From: Microvirga splendida
Lineage (GTDB): Bacteria > Pseudomonadota > Alphaproteobacteria > Rhizobiales > Beijerinckiaceae
Direction of reading: 5' to 3'
DNA: 57,782 nucleotides
Assembly (NCBI RefSeq): GCF_016427565.1
Contig: NZ_JAELXT010000027.1
Span: 1 to 57,782 of the forward strand
Under the pieces are notes generated by a model, which searched no databases, was not told where the DNA came from, and was given only the letters and a program-made list of their open reading frames with translations. Made by a program: the position numbers and the translations under genes. Below, in pieces: positions 16,384-29,785 of this stretch; the stretch's first letter is position 1; each line of letters begins with the position of its first letter.

Positions 16384-16412
16384 GCAGGGAACGGGGCATC
16401 CCCGTTCCCTGC
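16384..16412. terminator. Perfect 13-bp hairpin after the helicase operon
   Basis: Arms GCAGGGAACGGGG (16384-16396) and CCCCGTTCCCTGC (16400-16412) are exact reverse complements around a CAT loop. It lies ten bases after the helicase stop, between convergent genes. There is no T-run, so it may end transcription inefficiently or serve another role. Confidence 0.5.
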
Positions 16413-16604
16413 CTGTCTGGCAAGGGCCGGGGTGGCAAGTGCCCGGGCGAAGGACCAGGAGGGAGATCACTAGGTCTGCACAGAGCGAAGCGAAGGAAGA
16501 TCGGGAAAGCCGGTCCTTCGGCGGCTTGGCGGAGCCCGGCGTGCGCGAGGGGCGGAGCCCCTAAGCCGCTCGAGCCTGGCCGGACCTGTGACTCATGGTC
16601 CGAT

Positions 16605-18629
16605 CTACTTCAGTGCGGTATTGATGGCGCTGATCAGGCCGCTCCACTGGCGTCGTTCAGTGTCCGACAGACCCCCCGCGCCATAATCCCTTGACCATCG
16701 CATGAAGGCCTTGGCCAGCTTGTACTTTGAAAAATCCTTGCTGGCCTTCGAGAGAAGATCAACGATCGGCCTTTCTGGCTGGGCGGCAGCTTGGGCGGTG
16801 ACATCAATCCCAAGCGTGTCCTTTGCGATGACCATAAGCGTGTCGCGAAGTAGATCCTCAATCTCAGGCTTCGTGACATTGCCCTCGATGTAATCCTTCG
16901 TGCGAAGGATCGCCTTCTGTCCAAGAGAGTGAACGAGCACCTCTTGATTAGCGGCTTGGTCCCCGGCGCTGTCCGAATCAAGAAGGGCAGCCACCTTCAG
17001 GTTGTGTGCATGGAGGATGGTCGCGAAGTAGACCACCTTGCTCGCAGTGTTTGAGGGGATAAGGGCTATTTTGTCATTGAGTCTAGCGGCCCCTGCCTCG
17101 GCGAGGAGGTCTGCGACAGCCTCCAAGTACCAGTAATCGGTTAATCCCTCGAGAAGGAGGTTCCGCTGTTGCGCGAACAAGCTTTGGGCGAGGTCATAGC
17201 CAAGCGCCTCTTGGAGAGGGAGGAGCGCCGCAGGATCACTTGATGTCACGGAAGTATGGACCTTTGTCCCAGTCGTCCGGTCCATCATTTCGACAACTCG
17301 CACGAGGTCGAGTTCGTCTGGCCCAACCAAGAAGGGTGAGTGCGTCGTGTAGATAGTCTGGTTTTTCTCCGCCAGACGCGAGATCGTGTCACGGAAATCA
17401 CGCTGCTTCAGCGCATGCAGGCTGAGCCCAGGCTCATCGAGCAGAAGGATAGCATTTTCATGCCGATCAGCCGCCTCCGCGAAAAAGACGATGAAGAACG
17501 AGACCAGCCACTGAAAGCCTTCCGAACGCTGATCGAGTTCGATCTCGACCCCAAGATCGTCTTCGACGACAACCTTAAGGTATTGGCCATCCGCCTGAAC
17601 CCTTAACCTGTCAGCCTCAGCCCTACCCGGGTTAGGGTTCCAGACCGACCGGATCTCGTTGGTTAAGCGAACACTCGCAGCATTGAGCTGGTACGTTCTC
17701 TTATCGAGTTGATCACGGTAGGTCTGTAGAGCGATCGGGTTATTCGCGTCCGGTTCAGCCGCACGACCGAGATCCGAGAGGGCTTTGGCGGTGAATCCGA
17801 GCAACTTCAGCAGACAGGCGTTACCATAATCGTACTGCTCGTCATCGAGCACCTTGGTTTCGAGCCTTTGGGCAAGGTGCGCGAGATGGATGATCGGGCG
17901 CACTCGGAAGTAGTTGCTGAAAAGAACGAAGACTGGAATCCGCTTTTCGAGGGTTTCGAGGACTTTGCTTCGTTTGGCAGCAATCTCGACCTGCGAGAGA
18001 AGCCCATCGAGGCGCTTCTCCTCCTTCTCATCGTCCTCATTCACGAGAGCCACAACCGATTGCAACCACTTCTTCAGCGGTTCAACGGTGGCCTCGTCAA
18101 GGGCGGTAGTGTCAGACCACTCCAACGTGATCGTGGAAAGGCGGTCACTCGGTGTCTTCGGAACCGGCTGCCCATCGGCAGGCAGTTCAACTCGGTTATC
18201 AACGTGGGCGGCTAGGCGAAAAAGATCCTTCTTGAGGCCACCATAGGTCGGGATCCGCGGGCCATTATTGAGCCCATGCCTCGCGCTATTATCGAGGTAG
18301 CGTATATAGTAGTACTCGCAGTTGTGGAATTCCTCCGGGATGAGGGCCTTGTCGCTATCCTCCAGTTCGAAGGTTGCGGTCGTGACACGCACATTCTCCG
18401 GTTTGATCTTACCGGTAGTGATGTCATTGTAGAGCGCCCTGGGATAATCTCTCAAAGGGTCAAACCGCTTGACCTCTTTGGGCGCGTTGATTTGCTGAAG
18501 AGCCTGTAGGATTGCGGATTTGCCGGCCTCGTTTGGGCCAACCATGATTGTCTTGCTTGGCTCGATCTCGAACTCCCCTGTGTCGCGAATGCTGCGATAG
18601 TTTTGAACTCGGGCCTTTTTCAGTCTCAC
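16605..18629 (-). CDS. OLD-family ATPase/TOPRIM nuclease (674 aa, GTG start)
   Basis: The N-terminal ABC-type ATPase has Walker A VGPNEAGKS (30-38), a signature-like segment RSEGFQWL (368-375), Walker B LLLDEPGLSLHA (395-406) and an H-loop TTHSPF (428-433). The C-terminal TOPRIM nuclease has the Glu in LLLEGLTDYWY (~494) and the Asp pair in LLDSDSAGDQ (551-553). The GTG at 18629 follows AGGGGTGG. Known relatives cut DNA and act in phage exclusion (P2 OLD, Gabija GajA). No UvrD/GajB partner is adjacent, so this looks like a stand-alone (class 1) OLD; the RecD2-like helicase is convergent, not in operon. It is likely defence cargo of the island. Confidence 0.88.
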   Translation of the reverse strand: MRLKKARVQNYRSIRDTGEFEIEPSKTIMVGPNEAGKSAILQALQQINAPKEVKRFDPLRDYPRALYNDITTGKIKPENVRVTTATFELEDSDKALIPEEFHNCEYYYIRYLDNSARHGLNNGPRIPTYGGLKKDLFRLAAHVDNRVELPADGQPVPKTPSDRLSTITLEWSDTTALDEATVEPLKKWLQSVVALVNEDDEKEEKRLDGLLSQVEIAAKRSKVLETLEKRIPVFVLFSNYFRVRPIIHLAHLAQRLETKVLDDEQYDYGNACLLKLLGFTAKALSDLGRAAEPDANNPIALQTYRDQLDKRTYQLNAASVRLTNEIRSVWNPNPGRAEADRLRVQADGQYLKVVVEDDLGVEIELDQRSEGFQWLVSFFIVFFAEAADRHENAILLLDEPGLSLHALKQRDFRDTISRLAEKNQTIYTTHSPFLVGPDELDLVRVVEMMDRTTGTKVHTSVTSSDPAALLPLQEALGYDLAQSLFAQQRNLLLEGLTDYWYLEAVADLLAEAGAARLNDKIALIPSNTASKVVYFATILHAHNLKVAALLDSDSAGDQAANQEVLVHSLGQKAILRTKDYIEGNVTKPEIEDLLRDTLMVIAKDTLGIDVTAQAAAQPERPIVDLLSKASKDFSKYKLAKAFMRWSRDYGAGGLSDTERRQWSGLISAINTALK

Positions 18630-18774
18630 ATTCCACCCCTACTACAAGTCCGAACCCGAACACATTGGTCGGGTCTCGTTTTGTTCCCTCATCGAGATGG
18701 GCCACGCTGTGCCCATCTTGCCTCTGATATTAGCGATGCAGTCTTCGCCCGAACCGGCCGAAAGGTGCTCAGCC

Positions 18775-19788
<1,014 letters not shown>

Positions 19789-19821
19789 TCAGGAATCCAA
19801 GGGTTATTGAATGAATGTGCA

Positions 19822-20757
19822 TTACGCTGCGTGTTTATTCTCAGCGCCCGGAGCGTTGTCATTCAAGGCAGACAGGTTTGAATACACACACTCAGGGAGG
19901 TCATTTGGTTCAGAGAAAGGCTCGAAGACGCCCGGGATATTGGTGTCCGTGGAGCCCGGCTTCGTCACCAGATAGCCGCCGGACTTCATGTCGAGCTGTC
20001 CGACGAACAGTTCCGTGGAGGGCTTGTGGCCGATGGCGATGAACACGCCGTCAGTCTTGAGGTCGGAAGCCTCGCCCGAGACCAGGTTCTTCAGCCGCAC
20101 ATGGGTGACGGAGGAGGGGTTCTCCGTGCCGCAGATCTCCTCGACGGCGGAGTTCCAGACCACCTCGATCTTGGGGTGCTTGAACAGGCGGTCCTGAAGG
20201 ATGCGCTCGGCGCGCAAGCTATCCCGGCGATGGACGAGGGTGACCTTGGACGCGAGATTGGCGAGGTACAGCGCCTCCTCGACGGCGGTGTTGCCGCCGC
20301 CCACCACCACGACCTCCTTGCCCCGGTAGAAGAAGCCGTCGCAGGTCGCGCAGGCCGAGACGCCGAAGCCCTGGAACTGGCCCTCGGAGGGCAGGCCCAG
20401 CCACTTGGCCTGGGCGCCGGTCGCAATGATGAGCGAGTCGCAGGTATAGGTGTCGCCGGAATCGCCCTCGAGGCGGAACGGGCGCTGCTTCAGGTCCACC
20501 TTGGTGATGTGGTCGGCGATCATCTTGGTGCCCACATGCTCGGCCTGCAGGCGCATCTGCTCCATGAGCCAGGGGCCCTGGATCACGTCCGCGAAGCCCG
20601 GATAGTTCTCCACGTCCGTGGTGATCATGAGCTGCCCGCCGGGCTGGAAGCCAGAGATCATCACGGGTTCGAGCAGGGCGCGCGCCGCATAGATCGCTGC
20701 CGTGTAGCCCGCCGGCCCCGAGCCGATGATGATGAGCTTGGCGTGAGAATGGGCCAT
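19822..20757 (-). pseudogene. trxB: Host trxB truncated at its 3' end by island insertion (311 codons)
   Basis: Residues 1-~277 are a normal Trx[19 protein letters not shown], the CATC redox pair, [13 protein letters not shown] and the TNIPGVF just before the C-terminal FAD site. There the expected AAGDV..D..YRQAITSAG segment is replaced by an unrelated tail of ~34 residues (EPFSEPNDLPECVY...) ending at 19822. Without the GD motif that contacts FAD, the product should be inactive. The 5' part has the high GC of the chromosome and overlaps the upstream ELM1-like gene as TGATG, so this is the original host gene. The junction is near 19,925. Confidence 0.88.
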
Positions 20758-21770
20758 CAGGGGGTCTCCAATGAAAAGGCGAAATCCGGCAGGCCAAGGG
20801 CACGGCGGTGGCGGCTGAAGCCCTCAGCGATAGCCTGCGCGACCTTGGGGGTTGAATTTAAGGGTTCATAGGGCCCTCCTACAAGACGGCCCTCGAACGG
20901 ATGCACAATTCCATGGGCTTTAAGCTCACGCATGTAAACATCCAGTTTCGGGTGGCCGCCGGAGGGTTCGAAAACGACGATCGGGCGCCCCGTCGCAGCA
21001 GCCTCTCCGATCATGTTGAAGGAATCCGCCGTTGCGACGATGAAATCGGCCAGCGCAAGGAGGTCCACGTAAGGGTTCTCGCTCGTTCCGTCCCAGAAGA
21101 AGCCGCCATGCCTGGATGTGAGGGCCGTCAGGGCCTCCCGCAGGGCCGCAGGGGTGCGGCGAGAGGCCGTGACCATCAGCCCCGCTCCGGCCTCCGCGAC
21201 GGAGGTCAGGTGCCGGACGAAACGGGCGACGTCGTCGGCCGTGAAACGGTGGTGCCGGCTGTTGCCTCCGGCCAGCACCGCAACACGAGGATGAGGCAGA
21301 TGGGCGAGGCGCGGATCGGGCTGCGCGCGGGCAGCGGCGATGCGCCGTCCTGAGACCCGGTGGGGCGGGGTGAGGGTGGTGAGGACGTTCGGCCCGCGCA
21401 GACGGTCGTAGCTCGGAGACCAGATGAGATCGGCGGTCGTCGGGCCGATGCGGGGATCCTTCAGGAACACCGTGAAGGTGCGCCCGCCGGAGGCCCGCTT
21501 CACGTGGCGCAGATAGGCCACGGCCCGGCGGCCGGAGCCGATGAGAAGGTCGGGGAAGGGCGGGGCGAGGGGGCTGCCGGGAGCGCCCGGCCGCTCGCGC
21601 GGGTCGACAGGCCCCCAGGGCATCAGCCACGTGAAGGGCGGCTTCGGCCGCACCCTGCGGATCTCCGGGACCACGCCCAGCGCCTCGGCCACGCTCAGGG
21701 CCTGCAGCTCGTCCCCGGCCTTGCCGTCCGTCAGCACCCAGGCATTGAGGCCACTTTCCTTGCGCAACAT
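20757..21770 (-). CDS. ELM1/GtrOC1-family putative glycosyltransferase (337 aa)
   Basis: The N terminus WVLTDGKAGDELQALSVAEA matches the signature of the family annotated as mitochondrial fission ELM1, whose bacterial members are probably GT-B-type sugar transferases. Later features include VAVLAGGNSRHHRFTADDV, a Gly-rich linker typical of the domain boundary, and DFIVATADSFNMIGEAAATG, where a donor nucleotide-sugar would bind. No membrane segment is seen. Its stop overlaps the trxB start (TGATG), so the two are co-translated. The divergent neighbour is an Lrp regulator. The precise substrate is unknown. Confidence 0.8.
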   Translation of the reverse strand: MLRKESGLNAWVLTDGKAGDELQALSVAEALGVVPEIRRVRPKPPFTWLMPWGPVDPRERPGAPGSPLAPPFPDLLIGSGRRAVAYLRHVKRASGGRTFTVFLKDPRIGPTTADLIWSPSYDRLRGPNVLTTLTPPHRVSGRRIAAARAQPDPRLAHLPHPRVAVLAGGNSRHHRFTADDVARFVRHLTSVAEAGAGLMVTASRRTPAALREALTALTSRHGGFFWDGTSENPYVDLLALADFIVATADSFNMIGEAAATGRPIVVFEPSGGHPKLDVYMRELKAHGIVHPFEGRLVGGPYEPLNSTPKVAQAIAEGFSRHRRALGLPDFAFSLETP

Positions 21771-21945
21771 TCGATCAATGAGCCTGTGGAGTTCATGAAG
21801 TTCGTTGCGACTTAAGCGCCCGTCCTCCTTGTGCGGAACCTTTATACGGTCTAGTCAGCCAAGACGAGATTTTTTGACCTGATACCGCATGATCCGAACG
21901 ACAGGCCGGTTTTTCGCCCGTCCCGACCATGCCTACGGAGTTACC

Positions 21946-22431
21946 GTGCGCGGACGCCTCGATTCCATCGACTGGGCCATTCTGAAAGAACTGCAGGCCG
22001 ACGGCAGCATCACCAACGTGGAGCTGGCCCGTCGGGTCGGCCTGTCGGCGCCCCCGTGCCTGCGCCGGGTGCGGGCGCTGGAGAGCGCCGGCATCATCAA
22101 GGCCTACCGGGCGATCCTCGACCCGAAGAACCTGGGCTTCGAGATCGTCTGCTTCGCCATGGTGCAGCTCGACATCCAGGGCAAGAAGGAGCTCAGGGAG
22201 TTCGAGCAGCGGGTAAAGGACTGGGCCATGGTCCGCGAGTGCTGGACGCTTTCGGGCGATATCGACTTCATCATGAAATGCGTGGCCCCGAACCTGTCAT
22301 CCTTCCAGGGCCTCGTCTCCGAACTCACCAGCCTGCCGAACGTGCGCAACGTCCGCACGGCGCTCACCCTCGACCTCATCAAGGACGACCCGCTGGTGCC
22401 CATCGAGGACGTGGCGGCGGTCGAGGGCTGA
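21946..22431 (+). CDS. Lrp/AsnC-family transcriptional regulator
   Basis: The N-terminal helix-turn-helix (LDSIDWAILKELQADGSITN, VELARRVGLSAPPCLRRVRA) is followed by an Asn-C/RAM ligand domain (residues ~70-150), as in Lrp. I chose the GTG at 21946 because it follows ACGGAG and gives 161 residues, the usual length; an in-frame ATG at 21889 would add 19 unusual residues and lacks a ribosome binding site. It is divergent from the ELM1-trxB operon and probably acts on that intergenic region or on its own gene (inference). The effector is unknown. Confidence 0.88.
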   Translation: MRGRLDSIDWAILKELQADGSITNVELARRVGLSAPPCLRRVRALESAGIIKAYRAILDPKNLGFEIVCFAMVQLDIQGKKELREFEQRVKDWAMVRECWTLSGDIDFIMKCVAPNLSSFQGLVSELTSLPNVRNVRTALTLDLIKDDPLVPIEDVAAVEG

Positions 22432-22443
22432 GTCAGCTAAAAC

Positions 22444-22983
22444 CTAAATTTGCCGCCTCAGCCAGCGCACCCAGTGCTGGGTCACGGCGACGGTGCGGCG
22501 CTGCTCGGCGGGATCCCGGCTGCTGGCATTGGCGTCGAGCACGGCCAGCATCGGGTGCCGCGCGAGGATCTCGCCCCGACGGCCGACCGCCAGGGCTTCA
22601 CCCTCGACCGCGTCATGCCCTCCGCCTCCACCGCCGCGCCAGCGGAAGCCGCCATCGCCGCCGGGAAAGGGCGTGAGGGTCACGCCGGTCAGCCGCACCA
22701 CGAGCCGGGGACCCCGAGGGTCAGTTCGGTCGGCAAAGGAGCGCCGCAGCTCGTCGAGAGCGACGTCAGCCACGAAATCGGCATAGGGCCCGAGGCCCTT
22801 GGCCTTCAGGACGCTCACATCCACCGCAAAAGACGAGAATCCTTGAGGGAAGCTCTGGGCGTGAGCGGGCACGGCGAAGCCTGCGCCGGCGAGGCCGGCA
22901 CAGGCGAGAGCTTTCAGGATGGAGCGGCGGGAGAGAGGGGACATCATCGGATTTCTCACTGTTTGAAGCCCCCTTCTTCGCAT
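22444..22983 (-). CDS. Secreted hypothetical protein with Tat-like signal (179 aa)
   Basis: The ATG at 22983 overlaps the greA stop as TGATG, suggesting coupled translation; an ATG at 22947 would start MMSPLSRRSILKALACAG directly at the signal peptide and is an equally good choice. The twin-arginine motif SRRSILK is followed by a hydrophobic stretch and a cleavage site near AHAQS. The mature part (~135 residues) contains a Gly-rich loop and ends RTVAVTQHWVRWLRRQI. It is exported and perhaps periplasmic. I do not recognise the family. Confidence 0.72.
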   Translation of the reverse strand: MRRRGLQTVRNPMMSPLSRRSILKALACAGLAGAGFAVPAHAQSFPQGFSSFAVDVSVLKAKGLGPYADFVADVALDELRRSFADRTDPRGPRLVVRLTGVTLTPFPGGDGGFRWRGGGGGGHDAVEGEALAVGRRGEILARHPMLAVLDANASSRDPAEQRRTVAVTQHWVRWLRRQI

Positions 22984-23459
22984 CAGGCGCCGAACTGGAC
23001 GCCGACAACCTCGTAGGACTTGCCGCCGCCGGGGGTCGAAACCTCCACCGTGTCGCCGATGGTCTTGCCCATGAGGGCGCGGGCGATGGGGGAGGCGACC
23101 GAGACGCGGCCGGAGCGCACGTCGGCTTCGGGCTCGCCCACGATTTGGTAGGTCTTCTCCTCCTCGGTGTCCTCGTCCACGAGCTTGACGGTCGCGCCGA
23201 ACTTGATCCGGTCGCCCGAGAGCTTGGTGATGTCGATGACCTCGGCCCGGGAGATCAGGCTCTCCAGCTCGAGGACGCGTCCTTCATTGAGGGACTGGGC
23301 TTCCTTGGCGGCATGATATTCGGCGTTTTCCGACAGGTCGCCAAGCGCGCGGGCTTCCGCAATCGCCTGGATGATCCGGGGGCGTTCCACCTGCTGCCGG
23401 TGCTTGAGCTCCTCCTCGAGCGCCGCAAAACCCTTGATCGTCAGAGGGACCTTGTCCAT
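22983..23459 (-). CDS. greA: Transcription elongation factor GreA (158 aa)
   Basis: GreA binds in the RNA polymerase secondary channel and stimulates cleavage of backtracked RNA. The N-terminal coiled coil carries [20 protein letters not shown] and the acidic tip [14 protein letters not shown]. The C-terminal FKBP-like domain includes [18 protein letters not shown] and [14 protein letters not shown]. The start at 23459 ([10 protein letters not shown]) gives the family's usual 158 residues; the longer frame upstream is not typical. It lies downstream of carB on the same strand, an order seen in other alphaproteobacteria. Confidence 0.96.
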   Translation of the reverse strand: MDKVPLTIKGFAALEEELKHRQQVERPRIIQAIAEARALGDLSENAEYHAAKEAQSLNEGRVLELESLISRAEVIDITKLSGDRIKFGATVKLVDEDTEEEKTYQIVGEPEADVRSGRVSVASPIARALMGKTIGDTVEVSTPGGGKSYEVVGVQFGA

Positions 23460-23565
23460 CGTTTGTCTCGTCCAAAAAGAGGTACGAGGCCGCTGTTCCC
23501 AGCGCCCTCGCATGTCAACGAAAACTTACCAGAAGCTTCGCAGTTCCAATGTGAGGCCGGATGCC

Positions 23566-27036
<3,471 letters not shown>

Positions 27037-27236
27037 TGGGCCACCCAGGCGTGTCCAGCCGCGCGGCCGTAAAGCTACGGCGCTTCGAGCGCAGCCGGGA
27101 TGTGATCGGATTATAGGTTGAGGGAGGCTCTTACACGGACCTTGGGCAAATTCAAAGGCCCGAGCCATGAATTAGACAGCCAATGTCCATGCTGTAGGAT
27201 CCGCCGGGACCGAGTCGGCAGGGGAGTTGGGAAAAC

Positions 27237-28028
27237 ATGGCCATAGCTGATGAACTGCGCTGGACGGTCGTAACGGGAGCCTCCAGCGGGATCGGCGCGG
27301 AACTGGCCCGCGTTTTCGCGGCCCGGGGCTACCCGCTGGTCCTCACCGCCCGGCGGCACGAGCGGCTGGAGGCGCTGGCCCACGAGATCCGCCAAGCCCA
27401 CGGCGTTCCGGTCGAGATCATGGCCCTCGACCTCGAAGACCGGGAGGCGCCCCAGGATTTGGCCGAGATGCTTCGGGAACGGGGCATCGCGGTCCATACC
27501 CTCGTGAACAACGCCGGGTTCGGGCTGCGCGGATACTTTGCGTCTCTTCCGCACGAGAAGCAGCTGGCGATGATCGACCTCAACGTCACGGCGCTCACCT
27601 CCCTGTCCCGCCTGATGCTGCCGGGGATGATCGAGCGTCGGCGGGGCGGGATCCTGAACGTCGCCTCGACCGCAGCCTTCCAGGCCGGGCCCTACATGGC
27701 GGTCTATTACGCCACGAAGGCTTTCGTCCTGTCCCTGTCCGAGGCTCTGCACGACGAGGCCAAGCCCCACGGCGTGACCGTGACGGCCCTCTGCCCCGGC
27801 CCCACGGAGAGCGAGTTCTCGGATACGGCGGGCCTGAAGGATTCCCGCCTCTTCAAGGCCGGCGCCATGTCCTCGGCCGAGGTCGCCCGCATAGGCATAG
27901 AGGGCTACGAGGCGGGCCGGGCCATCGTCGTTCCGGGCGCGAAGAACCGGGTGGGCACCATCGGGGCCAAGCTCATGCCACGCTTCCTGTCGCGCCGGAT
28001 CGCCGGGCTTCTGCAGGGAATAAAGTGA
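27237..28028 (+). CDS. Short-chain dehydrogenase/reductase (263 aa)
   Basis: This is an NAD(P)-dependent oxidoreductase of the SDR family. The cofactor site is TGASSGIGAELARVFAARGY, followed by a basic ARRHERLEAL that favours NADP. NNAGFG lies at ~88-93, the catalytic Ser in LNVASTAAFQ and the YxxxK pair in VYYATKAF. The C-terminal basic tail (KLMPRFLSRRIAGLLQGIK) could associate with membrane. The ATG at 27237 follows GGGGAG, 15 bases upstream. The substrate cannot be inferred. It is divergent from carB and followed by a GtrA gene 31 bases on. Confidence 0.9.
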   Translation: MAIADELRWTVVTGASSGIGAELARVFAARGYPLVLTARRHERLEALAHEIRQAHGVPVEIMALDLEDREAPQDLAEMLRERGIAVHTLVNNAGFGLRGYFASLPHEKQLAMIDLNVTALTSLSRLMLPGMIERRRGGILNVASTAAFQAGPYMAVYYATKAFVLSLSEALHDEAKPHGVTVTALCPGPTESEFSDTAGLKDSRLFKAGAMSSAEVARIGIEGYEAGRAIVVPGAKNRVGTIGAKLMPRFLSRRIAGLLQGIK

Positions 28029-28059
28029 CGGGCGGGGCAGAAGCCGCTATCGAAGTCTC

Positions 28060-28455
28060 GTGACCGCCTCTCGCCCCCTTCACCGTCTTGCCCGCCAGTT
28101 CACCGCCTTCTTCGGTGTGGGCCTTGTCGCGGCCGTCATCCATTATGGCCTCCTGATCGGCCTCGTGGAGGGCGCGAGCCTTCATCCGGTTCCTGCGACC
28201 CTGGCCGGTTACGTGGCGGGAGGGCTGGTGTCATATGCTCTCAACCGCCGGCACACCTATGGCAGCGAGCGTCCGCACCGGGAGGCGACCTGGCGCTTCG
28301 CCGTGGTGGCCCTCATCGGCTTTCTCGTGACCTGGTTCCTCATGCACGCCTTCACAGTCTGGCTCGGCGGCCCCTATCTCCCGTCGCAGATCGTCACCAC
28401 GGGCGTCGTGATGGTGTGGAGCTTCATGGCGCACAAGGCGTGGACCTTCGCCTGA
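28060..28455 (+). CDS. GtrA-family membrane protein (131 aa, GTG start)
   Basis: GtrA proteins are small, four-helix inner-membrane proteins thought to move lipid-linked sugars. Hydrophobic segments occur at ~12-32, ~42-60 (ending AGGLVSYALNRRHTYGSE, the usual conserved loop), ~75-95 and ~105-125. The GTG at 28060 has only weak ribosome binding but gives the family's usual length. It lies close behind the SDR gene and converges on the methyltransferase. Confidence 0.85.
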   Translation: MTASRPLHRLARQFTAFFGVGLVAAVIHYGLLIGLVEGASLHPVPATLAGYVAGGLVSYALNRRHTYGSERPHREATWRFAVVALIGFLVTWFLMHAFTVWLGGPYLPSQIVTTGVVMVWSFMAHKAWTFA

Positions 28456-28458
28456 GGA

Positions 28459-29148
28459 TCAGGCCGGCCGTCCCACGAAGGTCATGCGTGCCTGATTGTG
28501 CCCGAGATTGCGTAGCGAGCGCTCCGGCCTGAACCCTGCATCCTCCAGGAGATCGACAATCTCCTCCTCGCTGTACTGCGCAAGCCCCACTTCCTCGCGG
28601 ATCTTGCGGTATTCGGAAAAGGCCGTGCGGGCGAGGCCGGTCAGGGCCGAGCGCAGGAAGCCGCCCTGCCAGGCGAAGGAGAGCAGCGCCCTGGCATCGG
28701 TGACGGGGCTGATGTCGGGCGGGATGATGTCGCCGAGGATCAGCCTGCCGTCCTCCTTCAGCTTGTCGTGGGCAAGCTTCAGAAGGGCGCGGAACTCATC
28801 GAGCGACAGGTATTGGACGAGGGAGTTCACCACGATCAGATCGAAGGAAGCGTCCGGCAGATCGGCGACATCGTCGGTCGACAGCACGGTGATCCGACCG
28901 TTGCCCTTGTACCGCTCGTTCAGGCGCTCGCGCACCAGCGGGGCCGCATCGCTCAAAGTGAGCTGGGCGCATTTCGCCGCGATCTTGTCGGCAAACAGCG
29001 CCTCGCCGCAGCCATAGTCCAGCACCGCCGCATCGGGGGAGGGGATGAGGCCGATGATGTCGTTGGCGATCAGCCGATAGTGCAGCAGCTTGTGCCGCTC
29101 GCCCGTATAGATCGGCGTGTCCTGGTTCCAGTAGTCGCGCCAGTTCAT
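28459..29148 (-). CDS. Class I SAM-dependent methyltransferase (229 aa)
   Basis: The SAM-binding motif I is VLDYGCGEALFADKIA (residues ~42-57), with the acidic residue after strand 2 in LTLSDAA and the later FDLIVVNSLVQYLS as motif IV. The rest follows the Rossmann-like fold, ending SLRNLGHNQARMTFVGR. The substrate is unknown; sequence and length resemble uncharacterised methyltransferases often labelled type 11/12. It starts 24 bases downstream of the ohrR stop on the same strand, so it may be read through from the ohrR promoter. Confidence 0.87.
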   Translation of the reverse strand: MNWRDYWNQDTPIYTGERHKLLHYRLIANDIIGLIPSPDAAVLDYGCGEALFADKIAAKCAQLTLSDAAPLVRERLNERYKGNGRITVLSTDDVADLPDASFDLIVVNSLVQYLSLDEFRALLKLAHDKLKEDGRLILGDIIPPDISPVTDARALLSFAWQGGFLRSALTGLARTAFSEYRKIREEVGLAQYSEEEIVDLLEDAGFRPERSLRNLGHNQARMTFVGRPA

Positions 29149-29171
29149 CGATAAAGCTTTCCCTGCCCGGT

Positions 29172-29633
29172 TCAGGATTTTGCCGATAGCGAGGCCGAGT
29201 CATGAAGCCTGCCGCGCAGTTTCGCAACCTGCTCGGTCAGTGCGCGCAGTTCATCCATCGGAAGGCCCAGCACGCAGCCGACCTCCTTCGGGATCTCCTC
29301 GGCCTTCTCCCGCAGGGCGCGCCCGGTCTCGGTGAGTGAAATCCGGACTTGCCGCTCGTCCTTCCTGTCCCGCGCCCGGCGGATGTGGCCTGCGCTTTCG
29401 AGCCGCTTCAGCAGCGGCGTCAGGGTGCCGGAATCGAGAAAGAGCCGGTCCCCGATCTCCTTCACGGTGAGTTCGTCCTGCTCCCAGAGCACCAGCAGAA
29501 CCACGTATTGCGGATAGGTCAGGCCGAGCGGGTCCAGGAACTGGCGATAGGCCCGGCTGAAGGCATGGGAGACGGAATAGAAGGCGAAGCACAACTGGTT
29601 GCTCAGCGCCAGGGGACTGGGGTTTGTCGTCAT
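29172..29633 (-). CDS. ohrR: MarR-family organic-peroxide sensor OhrR (153 aa)
   Basis: OhrR represses ohr until organic hydroperoxide oxidises its N-terminal cysteine. That Cys is in NQLCFAFYSVSHAFSRAY (residue ~14). A winged helix with DELTVKEIGDRLFLDSGTLT and RKDERQVRISLTETG follows. The start at 29633 (MTTNPSPLAL) has GGAG nine bases upstream; the frame extends six codons further. It is divergent from ohr, and the 150-bp gap holds the operators. Confidence 0.93.
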   Translation of the reverse strand: MTTNPSPLALSNQLCFAFYSVSHAFSRAYRQFLDPLGLTYPQYVVLLVLWEQDELTVKEIGDRLFLDSGTLTPLLKRLESAGHIRRARDRKDERQVRISLTETGRALREKAEEIPKEVGCVLGLPMDELRALTEQVAKLRGRLHDSASLSAKS

Positions 29634-29672
29634 CGTCAACTCCAACTGCAACCAACTTACGAAAGAAATAGG

Positions 29673-29729
29673 TTGCGCACAATCTAAATCGGGTTTATGG
29701 CTCTATATAGATTGTACGCAATTGAATTG
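29673..29729. promoter_or_regulatory. OhrR operator region between ohrR and ohr
   Basis: CAATTGAATTG at 29719-29729 is an exact palindrome about a central G and matches the CAATTnAATTG core known for OhrR sites. Two further half-related elements, TTGCGCACAATCTA (29673-29686) and TAGATTGTACGCAA (29708-29721), face each other as an imperfect inverted repeat. Binding here would repress both divergent genes. Confidence 0.75.
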
Positions 29730-29785
29730 TAAGCGTGCAGTCTGACAGCCTGACAAGCAGGTGTGACAATGCAAGGAGCACTCCG

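Noticed and set aside
14074..18629. Gabija-type defence system (OLD nuclease plus helicase)
   Set aside because: The helicase is RecD2-like, not UvrD/GajB-like, and the two genes are convergent, not in an operon.
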